A stretch of DNA of 64,000 nucleotides from an uncultured Caryophanales bacterium (GTDB taxonomy: Bacteria > Bacillota_I > Bacilli_A > RFN20 > CAG-826): NCBI GenBank assembly GCA_905197045.1, contig CAJJXG010000003.1, forward strand, positions 41,218-105,217, given 5' to 3'. The notes below the pieces were generated by a model that saw only the letters and a program-made list of their open reading frames with translations, had not been told where the DNA came from and searched no databases. A program made the translations under genes and the position numbers. The stretch's first letter is position 1; each line of letters starts with the position of its first letter. Shown here piece after piece: positions 1 through 9,604 of this stretch.

Positions 1-1
1 A

Positions 2-256
2 CGTGGATTAAATAGAGCAATAATTCCAATGATAATCTCAATCTTTTGGGCTTGTATTTTTAGACTTATTTGGAATTTCTTTATTTATTCTCCTGATCCA
101 GAAAGTATCATGCACTCTACTCTTATTTTATATACTTGTTATCCAGTAAGTTGGTGCGCTTCTTTAATCAGTCAATTAGTTTATTATTTAATTGAACGCA
201 AAAAAATCTATCGAGAAATCGAAAAGAATAAAGTTGCTTTTCAAAATGCTCAATAG
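2..256 (+). CDS. MATE family efflux transporter, C-terminal part (cut by window edge)
   Basis: The frame is open from base 2 and ends at a TAG, giving the last 84 residues of a longer protein; the 5' end lies outside the window. The visible piece begins RGLNRAIIPM, followed by two hydrophobic segments and a short basic tail (IERKKIYREIEKN). The RG-N-IP-M-IS pattern with the final helix pair is what the last part of MATE (NorM/MepA/DinF-like) Na+/H+-coupled drug exporters looks like. The internal ATG at 29 is not a real start, because homology-like sequence continues upstream of it. It converges with the minus-strand glycerophosphodiesterase gene, with 11 bases between the stops. Family assignment rests on a short piece, so it is moderately sure. 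Confidence 0.6.
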   Translation, partial: RGLNRAIIPMIISIFWACIFRLIWNFFIYSPDPESIMHSTLILYTCYPVSWCASLISQLVYYLIERKKIYREIEKNKVAFQNAQ

Positions 257-267
257 ATTTAATTAGA

Positions 268-981
268 CTATTTAGTTATATCAAAATGTTGAAATGTAAC
301 TGAATCAGCGTAAGGTTTAATTTTGTTATAGTCCTCTTTATTTTCAATTGTCCAGCACATTACAAGTTTAGTTTGTTTAACTTTTTGGTATTTTTCTTTT
401 TCTAAAAGTTCCCACTCTAAGTCAACGCCCTCAAAGAAACATCTTAAGGCAAAAACCCAACTATTCTTTTTATCAACTAATAAGGATCTAATAAATCCAC
501 TATCTTTAAATGGATAAAGACATTGAGGATAAAAAGAAATTAAAACAATGTTTCTTTTATCTTTTATTACCTTTAAAGCTTCTTTAACTTTTAAAGCAAG
601 ATCTTTATAGTTTTTAGTTTTAGAATATGGTTTTAATTCAACAACAATAGGTACTCTTTCTTTTGTTAAATCAAAGACTTCTTCTAAAGTAGGAATTATC
701 TCACCATTAAGTAACTTGAAGTTATTTTTAATCTCTTCTAGGGTAAGCTCTTCAATAATGCCTTCTTTACCAGTTGTTCTTAAAAGATTAGAGTCATGAC
801 ATACAATAAGTTTATTGTCTTTTGTTAAATGAACATCAAGTTCAAAAGCAAAGTTATGTTCGATTGCATTTTTAAAGGCATCAAGTCCGTTTTCAATATA
901 AAACTTATTGTGATAGCCTCTATGAGCTACTCCTTTTAAAATTAAAGGATTCACTCTATTAAGAATTTCCTCTTTTTTCAT
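268..981 (-). CDS. Glycerophosphodiester phosphodiesterase (GDPD family)
   Basis: Predicted to hydrolyse glycerophosphodiesters to sn-glycerol-3-phosphate and an alcohol. 237 residues, normal for the short cytoplasmic UgpQ-type enzymes; there is no signal peptide. The GDPD core is visible: H20-R-G with E30-N, then E47-L-D49, and H62-D, the residues that bind the divalent metal and act in catalysis. A further Glu sits in VVELKP. It is the last gene of a minus-strand run, 2 bases after the sugar-transporter stop, with AGGAGG ahead of the ATG lying inside the end of that gene, so it is translated with it. Confident about the family; the exact substrate is not visible. Confidence 0.9.
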   Translation of the reverse strand: MKKEEILNRVNPLILKGVAHRGYHNKFYIENGLDAFKNAIEHNFAFELDVHLTKDNKLIVCHDSNLLRTTGKEGIIEELTLEEIKNNFKLLNGEIIPTLEEVFDLTKERVPIVVELKPYSKTKNYKDLALKVKEALKVIKDKRNIVLISFYPQCLYPFKDSGFIRSLLVDKKNSWVFALRCFFEGVDLEWELLEKEKYQKVKQTKLVMCWTIENKEDYNKIKPYADSVTFQHFDITK

Positions 982-983
982 TA

Positions 984-2414
984 TCAGTCATCGCCTCCTA
1001 TAGATTCTAATCCTTTTTTAAAATCTGTTTTTGTGGATTTAACATTTTTAACAAATAGGAAAACTACAAAAGAAACGCTTAGGCAAACTAAAGCATAAAT
1101 TGGTAAGATTCCAAAATCAAAAGATGGAACAAGAAGAATAGAACCTAATGCTACTGGAGTAATAGTTTGAGCAGCCATTGATGCAGCATAATAATAACCA
1201 GTAAAGCGACCAATCTTTTTAGAATTACAGAGTTCAACAACCATTGGATAAGAATTAACATGGACTAAAGACATACCAAATCCTTTTATAAACCAAATAA
1301 AATAAAGGAATATTGGGAATTGTTTACTTCCTTCAGCAAATTCTAAAAGCGTAAAGCTCAAAATGGCCCAAACAATGTAAGATAAAAGGGTCAAGCCAAG
1401 ACCACCAACTAGAGTCCGTTTTCTGCCAATTTTTCCAGCAATTATTCCACCAATTGCAAACCCAATTACAGAACCGACTCCTCCAACAATTGTGTTAATC
1501 ATGTTAGACATCGAAGAAGCTTCAAAATAATAAATGGTGTAATTCCCCATAAATGTAGAAATACCATTATCACTCATAAACCAGAAGAATTCGGCGACAA
1601 GAATTAAAATAAGCATTATTTTATTACTTCTTGTTAAAGGTTTATCATCAAATACTTTTTCTTTAAGTTCAGATAATTCTTCTCCACGTTTCATTTCAGG
1701 AGCAATTTCTGCTTCAATCTTATTTTCCTTAATTTTAAAGAATAAGACGAGGCAAGAGATAATCATTAAAACTGAAGCGAGTAAGAATGGAATTTCAATT
1801 ACCCAAATATTTCCAGCGGCCCATCCGCCTTCTTCGTTTTGATCTAAATAATCGGTTAAAACAAAGACAATACCAACAATTGTTGCAAATGCTCCACCGA
1901 TATAACCCATGATATTTATAATGCCATTTGCTTTACTTCTTAATGGTTTTGGCGTCATATCAGGCATCAAGCTAACAGCTGGATTTCGATACATCATCAT
2001 AAATATAACAACTATCGCCATCATCGAAATAACTCCGGCTATATTGTTAAAGTGAAAAAAGACAGGAATAAAAGGAAAGGCTACCGCACAAACAAAAGTA
2101 CCAACAAGAATATAAGGCATTCTTTTACCAATTGGCGACTTTGTTTTATCAGATAAGGCCCCAAAAATAGGAAGAAGGATTAACGCTGCAAGATTATCAA
2201 GAGCCATGATAATTCCTACAAGATATTGGACTTCTTCTTCATTTGTGATATTTGGGAAAGCTCCCTTAAAAAGTTCTGTCAAAAACGTTGGACACCATGA
2301 ATCATAAACTTGCCATAAAAGTAAGATACCAAAGAAAGCAAAACCGATTATCGCTGTTCTTTTGATATTTAGTTTTAATTCAGGTTCATGACTTTGACTT
2401 ATATTATTTTCCAT
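984..2414 (-). CDS. MFS transporter, GPH/SLC45-like sugar symporter
   Basis: Integral membrane protein of about 476 residues with roughly twelve hydrophobic segments. The loop GALSDKTKSPIGKRMPYI (about residue 88) is the MFS motif between helices 2 and 3, in the form seen in glycoside-pentoside-hexuronide and SLC45-type sugar transporters. A longer frame with a TTG start at 2429 exists, but that TTG lies inside the ribosome binding site TTGAAGGAG. ATG 2414 sits 6 bases after GAAGGAG, so I place the start there; ATG 2420 directly abuts the site and is less likely. It ends in TGA. Clustered with PNP, esterase, HAD and GDPD genes, which suggests import of a sugar, glycoside or nucleoside-derived substrate; the substrate is inference. 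Confidence 0.85.
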   Translation of the reverse strand: MENNISQSHEPELKLNIKRTAIIGFAFFGILLLWQVYDSWCPTFLTELFKGAFPNITNEEEVQYLVGIIMALDNLAALILLPIFGALSDKTKSPIGKRMPYILVGTFVCAVAFPFIPVFFHFNNIAGVISMMAIVVIFMMMYRNPAVSLMPDMTPKPLRSKANGIINIMGYIGGAFATIVGIVFVLTDYLDQNEEGGWAAGNIWVIEIPFLLASVLMIISCLVLFFKIKENKIEAEIAPEMKRGEELSELKEKVFDDKPLTRSNKIMLILILVAEFFWFMSDNGISTFMGNYTIYYFEASSMSNMINTIVGGVGSVIGFAIGGIIAGKIGRKRTLVGGLGLTLLSYIVWAILSFTLLEFAEGSKQFPIFLYFIWFIKGFGMSLVHVNSYPMVVELCNSKKIGRFTGYYYAASMAAQTITPVALGSILLVPSFDFGILPIYALVCLSVSFVVFLFVKNVKSTKTDFKKGLESIGGDD

Positions 2415-2444
2415 AAACATCTCCTTCAATTTTTATGAAAATAG

Positions 2445-3095
2445 TTAACTTTTAAAGACTTTTTCAACTAAATTAGGTAGTTCTTGTAATGAATTTATTT
2501 TTAAAACACTTTCATCAACTTTCCCGAATCCATAGGAAGCATGAATAAAATTAACGTTTGCTTTTTTGCTTTCAAGAAAATCTTTTTTAGTATCACCAAC
2601 ATAAATAACTTCTTGGTAGTTATATTTATCTTTTACTAAAATAATATTTTCCCATTTCTCTAAGTTCGTATCTCCAGCACATACGTGTCCTTTGAAGTAT
2701 TTATTAAAATTATATGCTTTAAGGTAGCCTTCAATATAACCTTTATCAGAATTTGAAATAATAAAAAGTGGATATTTATTCGACAAAACTTTAAGGATTT
2801 CTTCTTCGTGAGGATATAGTTTTCCTGGGTTATTTTGTAAATATAGAATTTCCTCATTTAAGCATAAAGCAAAATATTCAAGTCCTTTCTTTAACGAAAC
2901 ATCTTTAAAAGCTAATGGTGCCGTTTCTAAAGGAGTTAAACCCATAAAGGATTTTATTGTTTCAAAAGAAAAAGTATAATTTAGCTTATTTTCCTTCATG
3001 GCCTTATTCCAAGCTTCCATAATTTGAATAAGAGCATCCCATAAAGTTCCATCTAAATCAAAGAAAATTGCTTTATCACTCTTTAATTTTTCCAT
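2445..3095 (-). CDS. HAD family phosphatase (phosphoglycolate phosphatase-like)
   Basis: 216-residue haloacid-dehalogenase superfamily hydrolase. Motif I is D13-L-D15-G-T at the N terminus (nucleophile and acid/base), motif II is S114 in FIISNS, and motif IV is G167-D168-TKK-D172, which binds Mg2+. An alpha-helical cap fills residues about 20-90, as in the Gph/YfnB branch. Start ATG 3095 follows AGGAATTAACG. It lies 30 bases upstream of the sugar-transporter gene on the same strand, so a role in dephosphorylating a small sugar or nucleotide phosphate in that pathway is likely. The true substrate cannot be read from sequence. Confidence 0.85.
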   Translation of the reverse strand: MEKLKSDKAIFFDLDGTLWDALIQIMEAWNKAMKENKLNYTFSFETIKSFMGLTPLETAPLAFKDVSLKKGLEYFALCLNEEILYLQNNPGKLYPHEEEILKVLSNKYPLFIISNSDKGYIEGYLKAYNFNKYFKGHVCAGDTNLEKWENIILVKDKYNYQEVIYVGDTKKDFLESKKANVNFIHASYGFGKVDESVLKINSLQELPNLVEKVFKS

Positions 3096-3175
3096 CGTTA
3101 ATTCCTAAATAATTATACCACTCGTTTATCTAAACTCTAAACAAGAGATTGTAAGTCTTTCTTTACAAAATCTGC

Positions 3176-4282
3176 TTAATCAAAAGTTTTACTTACTTTC
3201 ACTAATAAATCGCGAATAGGCAAATGTTGTGGACAAATATTTTCACATTTACCGCATTTTATGCAATCTTTAGCTTTACCATGTTCCTTCGTGTGGAACA
3301 CATAAAAATCTTTTGCATTAAGATCATTAAATTTGATGATGGAATTATAATCGCGGAATAAATCAGGAATTAGAATATGTTTTGGACATCCATCAACACA
3401 ATATTTGCAACTTGTACAAGGAATTGTAGGTATAGATTTAAAAATCTTCACAACTTTTTTAAGAGCTTCTTTCTCTTTTTCGTTAAGTGGTTCAAATTCT
3501 TTCATAAAAGAAACATTATCGTTTAATTGTTCCATATTACTCATCCCACTTAAAACCATAAACACATTTGAGAAAGATGCGGCAAATCTAATAGCGTAGG
3601 AAGCATTGCTACCATTATGTAAATTTTCTAAAACTTTACTAGCCTCTTTTGGTAGATTTACTAAACTTCCGCCTTTAACAGGTTCCATTACAATAACTGG
3701 TTTATTATGTTTTAATGCAACTTCATAGCAAAGACGAGATTGGACAACAGGATCTTCGTAGTCTAAGTAGTTAAATTGAAGTTGGACAACTTCTACTTCA
3801 GGATGTTCTGTTAAAATCTTATCTAAAAACTCAGCAGAATCATGAAAAGATATCCCAATGTGTTTAATTTTACCTTCTTCTTTTAACTTTTTAGCTACAT
3901 CATAGGCGTGACATTTTTGATATTGATCATAGTTGTTCTTTTGCTGGGCATGCATTAAATAGAAATCAAAATATTCTACTCCGCAAGCTTCAAGCTGTTT
4001 ATTAAAAAGAGGAATAATATCTTCTTCTTTTGAAAAATAATTTGGTGAAAGCTTATTTGTTAAAACATAGTCTTCACGTTTATATCTTTTGGTAAGACAT
4101 TCTCTAATGGCAATCTCACTTTGTTCGCTCAAATAGCCATGTGCCGTATCAAAATAATTAAATCCACTTGAAATAAAGTAATCGACCATTTTAGAAAATT
4201 CATCTAAATCAATTTTCTTGTCTTCACTAAGCGGAAGTCTCATAACGCCAAAGCCAAAGTTCTTTTTGATCTCTTTAAACAT
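3176..4282 (-). CDS. Aldo/keto reductase with C-terminal double 4Fe-4S domain
   Basis: NAD(P)H-dependent oxidoreductase of 368 residues. The TIM-barrel part (1-280) carries the aldo/keto reductase tetrad D45, Y50, K77 and H111. The C-terminal domain has two ferredoxin-like clusters, PCTSCKYCVDGCP and DCIKCGKCENICP, each Cx2Cx2Cx3CP, so it probably binds two 4Fe-4S clusters. This fused architecture is common in anaerobic Bacillota. An upstream in-frame ATG (4297) is part of GAGAGGTGATT, the binding site of ATG 4282, so I start at 4282. It sits between the esterase and the HAD gene on the same strand. Substrate unknown. Confidence 0.9.
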   Translation of the reverse strand: MFKEIKKNFGFGVMRLPLSEDKKIDLDEFSKMVDYFISSGFNYFDTAHGYLSEQSEIAIRECLTKRYKREDYVLTNKLSPNYFSKEEDIIPLFNKQLEACGVEYFDFYLMHAQQKNNYDQYQKCHAYDVAKKLKEEGKIKHIGISFHDSAEFLDKILTEHPEVEVVQLQFNYLDYEDPVVQSRLCYEVALKHNKPVIVMEPVKGGSLVNLPKEASKVLENLHNGSNASYAIRFAASFSNVFMVLSGMSNMEQLNDNVSFMKEFEPLNEKEKEALKKVVKIFKSIPTIPCTSCKYCVDGCPKHILIPDLFRDYNSIIKFNDLNAKDFYVFHTKEHGKAKDCIKCGKCENICPQHLPIRDLLVKVSKTFD

Positions 4283-4344
4283 ATAATCACCTCTCATATT
4301 TATCGTTTTTATTTGAGTTTTGCATACTTTTCAACAAAATTTAG

Positions 4345-5700
4345 CTATTTTATGATTATTTCTTTCTTGTTTATTTTATATTCTTCATACTCATTAAATT
4401 CATCGTGAGCAAATTTACTAAAGAGCATTCTCATGGTCTTAGTAATGTTTTGAGTTTTAGGATCATCAACCCTTTCAAAAGGAGTGTTATAGCCAAAAAG
4501 AACAGGTACATCACAAGCATGAAAAGTTTCTACTCCTAATTTAGCACAATCTGGCGAAGTATATTGGTACTCATATTTATAAGCTTTACCTTGATAATTA
4601 CTTAATATTTCAAGCATCGGATCAATATAAAGTTTATGAGTTAAAGCTATACTAGCTCTATGTCTATATGTATCGCCCTTTTTCTTCTTAAGTTTTAGTC
4701 CAAAAAGTTTAACCATAAAAGGTAAAGCAAAATCAGGTGCTTTAAGGAGAAATAAATTCCCTTCGTTAATCACATTTCCGATTAAAAGTGGCTTATTATT
4801 TAAGGCAGCAAGTTTTTTAGGCTCATCTTTTAATAAAACGCCATCAATTGTTGGTGAAAAAGGACATCTTAATTCTCCTTTTCTGTAAGCATAATCAGCT
4901 AACTTCTTATTAGCACCCTTAATTTCTTGAGGGGTCAAAGAATATAATTTATCTAAATTCTTTTTATTAATTTTAAGATAAGAAAGGTATTTCTTTGCTA
5001 ATTTTCTACTTTCTTTTGGAAAGAAAAAATGCTCACTTACAGGAGACATAACAATTGCTTTATGAAACAAATTACTAATTTCAGGAATCGACATTAAAGC
5101 AATAATTGAAGACCCCCCTGCTGATTGACCAAAAAGCGTAATATTATTCTCATCCCCGCCAAAACTAGCAATATTTTCTTTAATGAATTTTAATGCGGCC
5201 ATTTGATCATATATACCATTATTTAAATCAAAATCATCACTTATTGAATGAAGATTTAAATAACCATATACGTTAAGACGATAGTTAAAATTTACAATAA
5301 TACAGCCAGTATCATTAGCAAAATCGGAAGAATCATATTCGATTTGCAGGGTTTTATCATTTTTTAAACCAGTTCCTCCGGTTGCATAACTTCCACCATA
5401 AATCCAGACCATAACAGGAATCTTCTCTTTTTCTTTAGCTATTTTTGGAACATAAATGTTTAAATATAAAGAATCTTGACTGTTAAAGCCAACACTAAAA
5501 GTGCCTTCTCTTTGAATTGGATTTGCTTTAGGCTTATCGGCCTTATAAATACCACTCCACTTTTCAACTTCTTGAGGTCTTTTAAAAGATAAATCACCAA
5601 CTGGTGCTTTTACAAAAGGTACTCCTAAAAAGCGATAACCTCGTTCTTCTTCAATGCCTTCAATTAAGCCTTTGTTTGTTTCAACAATTTTCGAAATCAT
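4345..5700 (-). CDS. Carboxylesterase type B family
   Basis: Alpha/beta-hydrolase of 451 residues without a signal peptide, so cytoplasmic. Oxyanion-hole segment IYGGSYATGG (100-109), nucleophile elbow G191-Q-S193-A-G-G, family hallmark NFNYRLNVYGYL (137-148), and the catalytic His region ETFHACDVPVLFGY near residue 400. Slightly shorter than typical 490-550-residue members but with all parts in order. It starts 2 bases downstream of the PNP stop, so the two are co-translated. Likely deacylates a small ester; in this cluster possibly an acylated sugar or nucleoside, which is inference. Confidence 0.88.
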   Translation of the reverse strand: MISKIVETNKGLIEGIEEERGYRFLGVPFVKAPVGDLSFKRPQEVEKWSGIYKADKPKANPIQREGTFSVGFNSQDSLYLNIYVPKIAKEKEKIPVMVWIYGGSYATGGTGLKNDKTLQIEYDSSDFANDTGCIIVNFNYRLNVYGYLNLHSISDDFDLNNGIYDQMAALKFIKENIASFGGDENNITLFGQSAGGSSIIALMSIPEISNLFHKAIVMSPVSEHFFFPKESRKLAKKYLSYLKINKKNLDKLYSLTPQEIKGANKKLADYAYRKGELRCPFSPTIDGVLLKDEPKKLAALNNKPLLIGNVINEGNLFLLKAPDFALPFMVKLFGLKLKKKKGDTYRHRASIALTHKLYIDPMLEILSNYQGKAYKYEYQYTSPDCAKLGVETFHACDVPVLFGYNTPFERVDDPKTQNITKTMRMLFSKFAHDEFNEYEEYKINKKEIIIK

Positions 5701-5702
5701 AA

Positions 5703-6533
5703 TTAATTTTGATTTAGAATCTTAATAGCTTCACCAAGAAGAGTTACAAAATTATTTTCAGCTTTTTTAGCTTCTATCACAACTTCTTCATCAGTTATCT
5801 TTTTCTTTTCAATGCCGCATGCCATATTAGAAATAAAGGATATTGCAATTGTTTTTATGTTCATATGATTTGAAGCGACTGCTTCAATTGCTGTTGACAT
5901 ACCACAGGCATCAGCACCCATATTTCTAAAAGCTTTTATTAAAGCTTTCGTTTCAAATTGTGGACCTGGATATTGAATGAAAACACCTTTATGAATAGGT
6001 AATCCAATTTCATTTGCTTTTATAAATACTTTATTAAGAAGAGTTTCATCATATGGATTCGACATATCAGGAAAACGAGTTCCGATTTGATTATCATTTT
6101 CCCCTCTTAATGGTGAAGGCATAAAACAATCAATATGATCTTCTATAAGCATAAATTCGCCAGGTTTAAAATTAAAATTAATTCCGCCGGCTGCATTAGT
6201 TAAGATTAATTTTTCGATTCCTAAAACACCCATTAAACGAATAGGACGAATAACCTCTTCTGCTTCAAAACCTTCATAATAATGAACGCGCCCTTGCATA
6301 AAAACGCAAGGTATTCCATCAAAATATCCAAAAATAAATCTACCTTGATGAGCAGGATTAGTTGAGACTGGTAAGCCTGGGATATCCTTATAGTAAATTG
6401 AAGCCTTTATGTCTACTCTATTAACAAAACTTCCTAATCCAGTGCCTAAAACAATGCCTATTTTTGGTTTAAAATCAGTAATTTCTCTTACTTTTTTAAC
6501 CATTTCGATGTAGTCATTATATTTTAATTTCAT
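5703..6533 (-). CDS. punA: Purine nucleoside phosphorylase (PNP-I, trimeric type)
   Basis: Phosphorolysis of inosine/guanosine-type nucleosides to purine base and ribose-1-phosphate. 276 residues, the family's normal size. Seen: GIVLGTGLGSF (26-36), phosphate-binding NPAHQGRF (59-66) with H62, GRVHYYEG (81-88), LTNAAGG, and the purine/ribose pocket PGPQFET and ADACGMST with SNMACG near the C terminus. This is the high-molecular-similarity PunA/PupG type rather than the hexameric DeoD type. First gene of the minus-strand run; GAGGAC precedes the ATG. Downstream genes (esterase, AKR, HAD, sugar transporter, GDPD) are compatible with use of the released pentose. Confidence 0.93.
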   Translation of the reverse strand: MKLKYNDYIEMVKKVREITDFKPKIGIVLGTGLGSFVNRVDIKASIYYKDIPGLPVSTNPAHQGRFIFGYFDGIPCVFMQGRVHYYEGFEAEEVIRPIRLMGVLGIEKLILTNAAGGINFNFKPGEFMLIEDHIDCFMPSPLRGENDNQIGTRFPDMSNPYDETLLNKVFIKANEIGLPIHKGVFIQYPGPQFETKALIKAFRNMGADACGMSTAIEAVASNHMNIKTIAISFISNMACGIEKKKITDEEVVIEAKKAENNFVTLLGEAIKILNQN

Positions 6534-6563
6534 CTCTATGTCCTCATTAATTCTTATGTGATT

Positions 6564-6592
6564 ATTATATTAAATTTCGCCTATTCACTTAA
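6564..6592 (-). promoter_or_regulatory. Putative promoter of the PNP run
   Basis: On the minus strand a TATAAT (6564-6569) lies about 30 bases upstream of the PNP ATG. The -35 position at 17-base spacing is TTAAGT, which is weak. The -10 is perfect; the promoter call is a motif match only. Confidence 0.35.
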
Positions 6593-6628
6593 TCATTTTT
6601 TAGTGATTTTACGACAAATTTTATCTTT

Positions 6629-6663
6629 GAAAAATAAAAGCAACCGCATAAATTAGCGATTGC
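6629..6663 (-). terminator. Intrinsic terminator after the 966-residue surface protein gene
   Basis: In the minus-strand RNA GCAAUCGC pairs with GCGGUUGC (8 bp, one G-U) over an 8-base loop, followed by UUUUAUUUUU. It sits about 30 bases after the stop at 6693. Confidence 0.85.
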
Positions 6664-6692
6664 CTCTATTTACATTCAACCCCTTTTTGAAT

Positions 6693-9593
6693 TTAATAAT
6701 TTTGTTCGTAAATCTTATTTAATTCATCCCCAGAATGCGCTGTAACATATGAGTTCATTTCATCAAGCGTGAACTCTTCGCCTAAGTTTACTAAATCTAA
6801 TTTTGCACCAAGAGCAATAGTAAGAAGAACATTAATGTTTAAACTAACATCAATACCACTTAAAGTACTAGTTTCTTTATCGTTATCTACAAAAACTTTA
6901 AGGTTCAAATCACTAAACATTTTCATTTTAGTTAATTCAGCTAAGTTAAGGCCAAAATTGAAATATGGTGTATCTGAAGAATCATTATAAGAGAAATCTT
7001 TTAAGAGATTTTCATAATGAATTATTGAATCACTACTTCCAGAATCACTATTTCCTGAGCCAATTAAGCTCATCGCAAGATCATTAAACCCTAATATAGT
7101 TCGGCAAAGATAAGTAACTATATTATCAAGGAAATTGTCTAAATCTGCTTTAACATAGGTTTCATAAGTTTTTTCTTTTCCTAAAAATGGTAATGTATCG
7201 TATTGTTCAATTCTATGTATATAGAACATTTCATCTTTCATATAGAAGCTAGCTCTTCTGTTTCTAACATTAAATTGATCCCAATAACCATTATTGACCC
7301 CAGAAATCGTAGGAACATTTGGAAATTCAATAGCAAGACTTACATTTCCTTTTTCATTTAAGATTTTAACATCAATTGGAATATCTTTATCAACTTTCGC
7401 TATTCCAAGATCTACATTAATATGAGCGGCGCCACTAAAATGATAATGGTTATAAATTGAAGTATTAATTCCAAGTCTAAGCAAAACAGCTAAACTATCA
7501 AACTCAATATAAGTATCAGATGGATCAAGTCTTGTCTTATCTAATGCATCATTATATTTATTAAGATTGATTTTAAAAGAGTAGACACTATCGCCATATT
7601 TAAAATCTTTAACTTCTAATGATTTCAAAATTTCAGATGGATTTTCGACTGTATTATCAAATTCGATAACTACTTTTAAAGTCGAGTCAATGCCAATTAA
7701 ACCGCCTTTTAAGCCAAGTTCAAGAGAGTTAGAAGTAACATTTAAAGAGTCGATTAGTCCAATTTCAAATAATTTTCCATAATCTTTATTGTTTATTGCT
7801 TCCATTATAGGAAGAGAACCCATTGAATTTAATAAATCGCCAAATAATTCATAGAAATGGTCATCTTTGTTATTTAAGATTTCACTTACCATACCAATAA
7901 CATCAGTAAAGAAATTAGAAGAAAATCTTCCTTTTGTTACATCATTATAAGTAAATAAGATTTCATCGTAACTTCTCATATCAACTTTGATGTTATGATT
8001 ATAAGTTGATGAATCGACTAAATTTAATTCGCCATAGCCAAACTTATTATTAATATCAAATTGAAGACCACCATCAACGCTTAAATCTTGATTTGCGCTA
8101 CTTGTATCATCAACACTACCTGTAAAATCTAATCTAAATCTTGATTCGCGTGAAAGTCCTTCAAAAGCATTAACTAAGCCAAAAGCAGGATCAATAGCAA
8201 CATATTCGTCCATATTAAAGCTAATTGGACTATATTCTTTAGTTGTTAAATTAATATTTGCTTTATATCCATTTACATCTAAACCAGTAATAGAAATTCC
8301 TTTAAAAGCATGAGTATCAAAATTTAAAGCAATTTTAATATCTGTCGCATTAATGCCTAAAATAGTTAAATCTAGAGTAACGATTAAAGACTCTTCATGA
8401 GATTCAATTTTCTTAATAATATTATTGATAGTACTTAAATTATCAATAATGCCTAATATATCGTTATTTTGAAGAATATCGTTCATTCCAGCCAAAGCTT
8501 CGTTTAAGTAATTGTCTTCAACTTTCTTTAAAATGTAATCAATCAATGCAAATATATTTTGATTCTCAACTTTAAATTTCAAGTTGTTATAGTTTACAAG
8601 TAAATTATCATCTTGCATTCCAAGTTTAAATGCATGAGTTCGATCGTGATTTTCTTCAATGACACTACCATTAAAAGATAAACGAGAAAGCTCAGTATCA
8701 TAAGAAAGATCGCCATTAAATTTTATATAAGGGTTATTTAAATTAGTAATGTTTACATCTAAATTAAATGTATTGTTTGTTTTATTAAATGCATTATAGA
8801 TTCCGTTAATTAAATCAAAAGTAGGTGAAAAATCTTGATATTCTCCAATATCTGGTTCTGTAAAAGTTAAAGGAGCATCCAGTTCTTGATTAATATCAAA
8901 ATCTAAATAGATATAAGTATTTTCAAAATAGAATTTATTAGTTTTTACGCCGACAAAATTATAGTTTTCATCACTCTTAAAAACTAAATCGATATCTTCA
9001 TTTAAAGAAAGTTTAAATAAATAGCCACCATTTATTGCTTCAGGCTCCATCGAACTTAAATCATTCATTACTTTGTTTAAATCGAATTTAGTTAATTCTT
9101 CAGGTAAAGACAAATCAATTCCATAATTTGGAATCATGTTAACAAATTCGAGTAATGAACTAGTTTCTAAATATAATTTGGCTTTTTCATAATCCAAGAA
9201 AATCTTCCCGTTGAAATAGTTAATATCGCCATAGAAATTAACGCCATTAACTTTTACATCTAACCTACCTTCAAAACGAGTGTTGTTTAAATTTTCTGTA
9301 TCAAGTCCTAAGGCTCCATCAACATTTATATTTGCGGTTTTGTTATCAAATGTTACTTCTATTCCGCCATCAATTTCAGCTTCATCAAGAGTAATAAGAC
9401 TATTTAATAATCTTTGAGCTGGAGATAGATTTTGATTGCTATTCCCGCCATTATTGTCTTGACTGCCATTATTTGCTCCACTATTTGGAGTCTGATTTCC
9501 TCCGGAATAGTCGTAAAAAGAAGCAAAAGCGACCCCAGTTGATACAACTAGTGTACTAGCCCATAAAATTACTTGTTTAAAAATAGGTTTCAT
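6693..9593 (-). CDS. Large surface/secreted protein of unknown function
   Basis: 966 residues, not recognised. N-terminal hydrophobic segment (about 7-24, ending AFASFYDY) acts as a signal peptide or anchor, then a Gly/Asn/Ser/Gln-rich linker (about 28-54), then a long beta-rich body. Several stretches alternate short strands such as LDVKVNGVNFYGDINYFNGKI and LVVNYNNLKF-like patterns ('DINxxFxGxxL'), suggesting repeated LolA/LppX-like or lipid-scaffold-type beta sheets; this is only an impression. There is no lipobox Cys. It lies 11 bases downstream of a single-pass membrane protein gene and is divergent from a membrane XRE regulator, so the three may form one cell-surface module. Start ATG follows GGGAGAG. 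Confidence 0.6.
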   Translation of the reverse strand: MKPIFKQVILWASTLVVSTGVAFASFYDYSGGNQTPNSGANNGSQDNNGGNSNQNLSPAQRLLNSLITLDEAEIDGGIEVTFDNKTANINVDGALGLDTENLNNTRFEGRLDVKVNGVNFYGDINYFNGKIFLDYEKAKLYLETSSLLEFVNMIPNYGIDLSLPEELTKFDLNKVMNDLSSMEPEAINGGYLFKLSLNEDIDLVFKSDENYNFVGVKTNKFYFENTYIYLDFDINQELDAPLTFTEPDIGEYQDFSPTFDLINGIYNAFNKTNNTFNLDVNITNLNNPYIKFNGDLSYDTELSRLSFNGSVIEENHDRTHAFKLGMQDDNLLVNYNNLKFKVENQNIFALIDYILKKVEDNYLNEALAGMNDILQNNDILGIIDNLSTINNIIKKIESHEESLIVTLDLTILGINATDIKIALNFDTHAFKGISITGLDVNGYKANINLTTKEYSPISFNMDEYVAIDPAFGLVNAFEGLSRESRFRLDFTGSVDDTSSANQDLSVDGGLQFDINNKFGYGELNLVDSSTYNHNIKVDMRSYDEILFTYNDVTKGRFSSNFFTDVIGMVSEILNNKDDHFYELFGDLLNSMGSLPIMEAINNKDYGKLFEIGLIDSLNVTSNSLELGLKGGLIGIDSTLKVVIEFDNTVENPSEILKSLEVKDFKYGDSVYSFKINLNKYNDALDKTRLDPSDTYIEFDSLAVLLRLGINTSIYNHYHFSGAAHINVDLGIAKVDKDIPIDVKILNEKGNVSLAIEFPNVPTISGVNNGYWDQFNVRNRRASFYMKDEMFYIHRIEQYDTLPFLGKEKTYETYVKADLDNFLDNIVTYLCRTILGFNDLAMSLIGSGNSDSGSSDSIIHYENLLKDFSYNDSSDTPYFNFGLNLAELTKMKMFSDLNLKVFVDNDKETSTLSGIDVSLNINVLLTIALGAKLDLVNLGEEFTLDEMNSYVTAHSGDELNKIYEQNY

Positions 9594-9604
9594 AGTTCTC
9601 TCCC

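Noticed and set aside
984..986. TGA read as tryptophan (Mycoplasma code)
   Set aside because: Long genes have TGG for Trp and no in-frame TGA; the MFS gene stops at TGA as a normal stop and few genes use it.
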